Positions 60,968-64,000 of a stretch of DNA of 64,000 nucleotides are shown piece after piece. Both the position numbers and the translations under genes were made by a program. Source of the stretch: Chromobacterium haemolyticum (lineage in GTDB: Bacteria; Pseudomonadota; Gammaproteobacteria; Burkholderiales; Chromobacteriaceae); assembly GCF_002081825.1 (NCBI RefSeq), contig NZ_MUKU01000019.1, forward strand, positions 1-64,000, in the 5' to 3' direction. The notes under the pieces were generated by a model. That model did no database searches, was not told where the DNA came from, and saw only the letters and a program-made list of their open reading frames with translations. Every line of letters starts with the position of its first letter. Positions within the stretch are counted from its first letter, which is position 1.

Positions 60968-62919
60968 GCCTCCTCCTTCGCCAGCCGGCCTGGCGCCGCC
61001 GCGCGCCGCGCATCGCCCCGCTCTTGCCCGGCCTCCGGGCCGGTCTCCAAACGCTCCGCCACCAATTCCGCCAACTCCACCACCTCCGCCCGCGCGCCGC
61101 TGACGCCTTCCAGCATCGCGGTGCAGTTGGGGCAAGCCACCGCAACGCGACCGGCGCCGGCGGCGCGGACGTCCTCCATGCGCATGTCCGGAATCCGGCG
61201 CGGCCCGGGCACGTCGGTAAAGGCCGCCCCGCCGCCCCAGCCGCAGCAGCGAGCGTCGCGGCCGGAGCGGCTCATCTCCACCACCTGGATGCCGATGCCG
61301 GCCAGCACGCGGCGCGGCGCGGCGTAGCCCTCGTTGTAGCGGCCCAGATAACAGGGATCGTGATAGCTCAACGGCTCGGCCGAGTCGCGGGAGCGCACAC
61401 GGATCGCCCGCGTCTCCAGCAGTTGGTCCAGCAGCCGGCTGTGATGCCAGACTTCGTAATGTCCGCCCAGCGCCGGGTATTCATTGGCCAGGCAATGAAA
61501 AACATGCGGATCCGGCGTAACGATGCGGGTGAAGCGATAGCGGCCCAACGTGGCGATATTGGCCAGCGCCAGCCGCTGAAAACCCGCCTCGTCGCCCAGG
61601 CGGCGCGCCAGATCGCCGCAGTCGCGCTCGGCTTCGCCCAGCGCCGCCACGCGCAGGCCGGCGGCCTTGAGCACGGTCAGCAAGGCGCGCAGGGCGCGCT
61701 GATAGCGCATGTCGAAAGCGCCCTCGCCCGCCAGCAGCAGCCAATCGACGGACTCGCCCTCCTGCAGCAGCGGCAGGTCCAGGTCCGCCGCCCAGTGGTA
61801 GCGCGCGCGCAGCGGGTGGCCGCCGACGGTGTCGGTATGGCGCAGATTGGCCAGCGCCGCCGCGCCCTTGCCCGGCAGTTCGCCGCGCGTCAGGGTCAGG
61901 TGCCGGCGCAGATCGATCACCGCGTCGACGTGCTCGATCAGCATCGGACAGTTTTCCACGCAGGCGCGGCAGGTGGTGCAGGACCACAAGGTGTCCGCCG
62001 CCAACGCGCCGCCGACGATGTCCCGGTCCGCGCTCGCGGCCGCGGCCGCCGGCCGGCCCGGATGCGGGCTGCCGGCATAGGCCGGACCGCCGCCGCCCAT
62101 GGACGCCACCAGGTCCTGGATCAGGCGCTTGGGATTGAGCGGCTGACCGGCGGCGAAGGCCGGACAGGCGGCTTCGCATTTGCCGCATTGCACGCAGGCG
62201 TCGAAGGACAGCAGCCGGTTCCAGGCGAAATCGGCCGCCCGCGCCGCGCCCAGCTCGCCGGCGGCCAGATTCAAGGGCTTCAGATCGGCGGACTTGCCGG
62301 CGAAGCGCTCGGCGCGCGGATGGAAGGCCAGGTGCAGCAAACCGGCCACCGCGTGCTTCATCGGCCGGCCCAGGCCTATGCCCAGGGCCAGCTCCGCGCC
62401 GCCCAAGGCCAGCAGCGACAGCGCGACGGCGGCCAGCCCCTGCCCGGCGGCGCTCAGCCAGGCCTCGCCGCCGGCCAGCGCCGCCGCCAGCAGCGCGCCC
62501 AGCGCGAAACAGGCCAGCCGCGCCGGCAGCCGCTGCCATTCTCCCAACGATAGCCGGGCCGGCGGCGCGCGGCGGCGCGCGCGCATCAAAGCCGCGCCGA
62601 TCAGCATCAAAACGGCCGACGCCACCAGCAGCAGGTCCAGCCAGCGCTGATGCAGCAGCAGGCCGTAATTGAGCGCGATCAGCAGCAGCGCCGCCGTCCC
62701 GCCGCCGGCCGCCGCCACATGGGCGCGCGCCGCGGCCGGATCGCGGGCCACCACGCGGTGCAGGTCAACGAAGTAACGCTTGGGCGCGGCCAGCAGGCCG
62801 CGCCAGGACGCCGGCGCGGCGCGGCCCCGCCGCCACAGCCGCGCGCGCCGGAGCAGCCCGGCGCTCAGCAGCAGCGCGCCCAACCAGAACAGGCCGCTGA
62901 GGAGGTAGGGAAAACTCAT
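60964..62919 (-). CDS. dgcB: Dimethylglycine demethylation protein DgcB (Fe-S, membrane)
   Basis: The 651-residue protein has several N-terminal membrane helices (about 1-220). Two [4Fe-4S] motifs follow (CVQCGKCEAACPAF, CTTCRACVENCPM), then two CCG-type cysteine-rich domains (SYHDPCYLGRYN, RCCGWGGGAAF, VACPNCTAML), the layout of heterodisulfide-reductase-like electron carriers. With DgcA it converts dimethylglycine to sarcosine. AAGGAT precedes ATG at 62919, two bases after the dgcA stop region. Confidence 0.9.
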   Translation of the reverse strand: MSFPYLLSGLFWLGALLLSAGLLRRARLWRRGRAAPASWRGLLAAPKRYFVDLHRVVARDPAAARAHVAAAGGGTAALLLIALNYGLLLHQRWLDLLLVASAVLMLIGAALMRARRRAPPARLSLGEWQRLPARLACFALGALLAAALAGGEAWLSAAGQGLAAVALSLLALGGAELALGIGLGRPMKHAVAGLLHLAFHPRAERFAGKSADLKPLNLAAGELGAARAADFAWNRLLSFDACVQCGKCEAACPAFAAGQPLNPKRLIQDLVASMGGGGPAYAGSPHPGRPAAAAASADRDIVGGALAADTLWSCTTCRACVENCPMLIEHVDAVIDLRRHLTLTRGELPGKGAAALANLRHTDTVGGHPLRARYHWAADLDLPLLQEGESVDWLLLAGEGAFDMRYQRALRALLTVLKAAGLRVAALGEAERDCGDLARRLGDEAGFQRLALANIATLGRYRFTRIVTPDPHVFHCLANEYPALGGHYEVWHHSRLLDQLLETRAIRVRSRDSAEPLSYHDPCYLGRYNEGYAAPRRVLAGIGIQVVEMSRSGRDARCCGWGGGAAFTDVPGPRRIPDMRMEDVRAAGAGRVAVACPNCTAMLEGVSGARAEVVELAELVAERLETGPEAGQERGDARRAAAPGRLAKEEA

Positions 62920-62920
62920 G

Positions 62921-64000
62921 TCAGAAATCCTTGGCCAGCCGCAGCGCGTCGTAGAGCGCGCCGTGGATGTTGTGCATAGAGACGCAGTCGCCGACGCGGA
63001 ACAGCAGGAATTCCCCGGCCGCCAGCGGCCAGTCCAGACAGGGCTGCGGCTCGGCGGCGAACAGCGCCCGCACATCGGTCTGGCCGCGGTTGCGCGACAA
63101 GGGCTTCAACTGCCCGTACAGGGCCTCGTCCGGCAGGACGCCGTTCTCTATCACCACCTGGTCCACCACCCGCTCTTCCAGCGCTTCGGTGTATTCGTTG
63201 CGCAACACGGCGATTTTCTTGTCGCCTTCGGCGTAAACCGCCTCCAGCCAGACATTGGGGGTGGGGATGATGCCTTGGGCGTACAGACGGCGGTAGAAGA
63301 TGGGAAAGGTGGTGCCGCCGGTGTCGTCGCCCACCTTCACATCCGGCGTGACGATTTCCACCGTGCTGCCGCGGCTGGCCAGATAGTCGGCGACGCCGAA
63401 GCCGGCGTGGGTGCTCAGCGCGTCGTAGACCAGCACGTTGCGGGCCGGCTCCACCTGGCCGGACAGGATGTCCCAGCTGCTGACGGCCAGCCCCTCCGCC
63501 ACGCCCCAGGCCGGCACCTGGCTGGTGTGCGGCCGGCCGCCGGTGGCCAGCACCACGATATCCGGCCGCTCGTCCATGATCATGGAACGGTCCGCCGCCG
63601 CGCCCAGCCGGCGGTCCACGCCCAGGCGCTGGGTTTCCATGTCCAGCCAGCGCACAATGCCGGCCATTTGTTCGCGCTGCGGCGCGCGCGCCGCCAGCAG
63701 GATCTGACCGCCCACCTGCGGCTGCCGCTCGAACAGCACCACCTCGTGGCCGCGCTCGCGCGCCACCCGCGCCGCCTCCAGCCCGGCCGGCCCGGCGCCC
63801 ACCACCGCCACCCGGCGCGGCCGCGCCGCCCGGGAGATGAGATGGGGCATGGTGGACTCGCGGCTGGTGGCGGCGTTCTGGATGCACAGCACGTCCTGGC
63901 CGTAGTACTGACGGTCTATGCAGTAATTGGCGCCCACGCACTGCCGGATCTGGTCTTCCTTGCCGTCCCGGATCTTGATCACCAGATGCGGGTCGGCCAT
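62921..64000 (-). CDS. dgcA: Dimethylglycine demethylase DgcA, C-terminal part (cut by window edge)
   Basis: The last 359 residues of an old-yellow-enzyme/trimethylamine-dehydrogenase-type flavoprotein are present. The [4Fe-4S] binding end of the barrel (IRQCVGANYCIDRQY, VLCIQNAA) is followed by a FAD/NAD-type module (RVAVVGAGPAGLEAARVARE, IVVLATGGRPHTS, NVLVYDALSTHAGFGVADYL). The FMN barrel lies beyond the window; whole proteins are near 690 residues. The first visible Met is internal. It heads dgcA-dgcB-etfA-etfB-gbcA-gbcB. Confidence 0.9.
   Translation of the reverse strand: MADPHLVIKIRDGKEDQIRQCVGANYCIDRQYYGQDVLCIQNAATSRESTMPHLISRAARPRRVAVVGAGPAGLEAARVARERGHEVVLFERQPQVGGQILLAARAPQREQMAGIVRWLDMETQRLGVDRRLGAAADRSMIMDERPDIVVLATGGRPHTSQVPAWGVAEGLAVSSWDILSGQVEPARNVLVYDALSTHAGFGVADYLASRGSTVEIVTPDVKVGDDTGGTTFPIFYRRLYAQGIIPTPNVWLEAVYAEGDKKIAVLRNEYTEALEERVVDQVVIENGVLPDEALYGQLKPLSRNRGQTDVRALFAAEPQPCLDWPLAAGEFLLFRVGDCVSMHNIHGALYDALRLAKDF

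Noticed and set aside
1-64000. tRNA, rRNA, CRISPR arrays, transposases or prophage genes
   Set aside because: No cloverleaf with a T-loop GTTCGAATC-type motif, rRNA segment, regularly spaced repeat array or transposase/integrase motif was seen. The dispersed repeats are irregularly spaced, differ in length and occur at gene ends.

Overview
The window is high-GC DNA of a Betaproteobacterium, most likely a Chromobacterium relative (Neisseriales). The best single clue is the transaminase at 30865-32247. From memory it is a close but not identical match to the well-studied omega-transaminase of Chromobacterium violaceum. The overall gene style (TrkAH, MotAB, class II Cca, Prx-Grx fusion, glycine-betaine catabolism) fits. 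I see no rRNA, tRNA, CRISPR array, prophage or transposase gene.

Left third (1-30.6 kb): the start of tonB and two paralogous TonB-dependent receptors; a putative secreted glycoside hydrolase; a three-gene two-component operon resembling Vibrio vxrABC; an LplT-like MFS transporter; a 41-codon membrane protein that has its own RBS and terminator; a lipoamide-dehydrogenase-type flavoenzyme beside a peroxiredoxin-glutaredoxin fusion; and a potassium-uptake trio trkA-gloA2-trkH. Then come slt, an NDUFA9-like reductase, cca, a prpF-type isomerase, a rhomboid protease broken by a 5-bp duplication at its catalytic serine, and a run of reverse-strand genes ending in motB-motA.

Middle (30.8-42.4 kb): a polyamine-degradation block. 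The reverse-strand set ald, puuD, glutamylpolyamine synthetase and putrescine/pyruvate transaminase diverges from a puuR-like regulator and puuC. Alanine dehydrogenase beside a pyruvate-dependent transaminase suggests recycling of the amino acceptor. Two orphan tandem solute-binding proteins, a histidine phosphatase, and a divergent azoR/LysR pair follow.

Right third (42.4-64 kb, all reverse strand): a C1 and glycine-betaine block. Read in the direction of transcription it is dgcA-dgcB-etfA-etfB-gbcA-gbcB, then betaine/choline transport genes cbcV-cbcW, the regulator gbdR, cbcX and fdhA. An AT-rich pair of unknown secreted proteins comes next, then fdsG-B-A-D and fmdA-fmdB. Betaine demethylation yields formaldehyde, FdhA converts it to formate, FDS oxidises formate to CO2 plus NADH, and formamidase is a second formate source.

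The most unusual structural feature is a family of dispersed palindromic elements (36.4-56.7 kb). They have full-length (about 135-143 bp) and internally deleted (about 47-60 bp) forms, and every copy begins exactly at a gene's stop codon.
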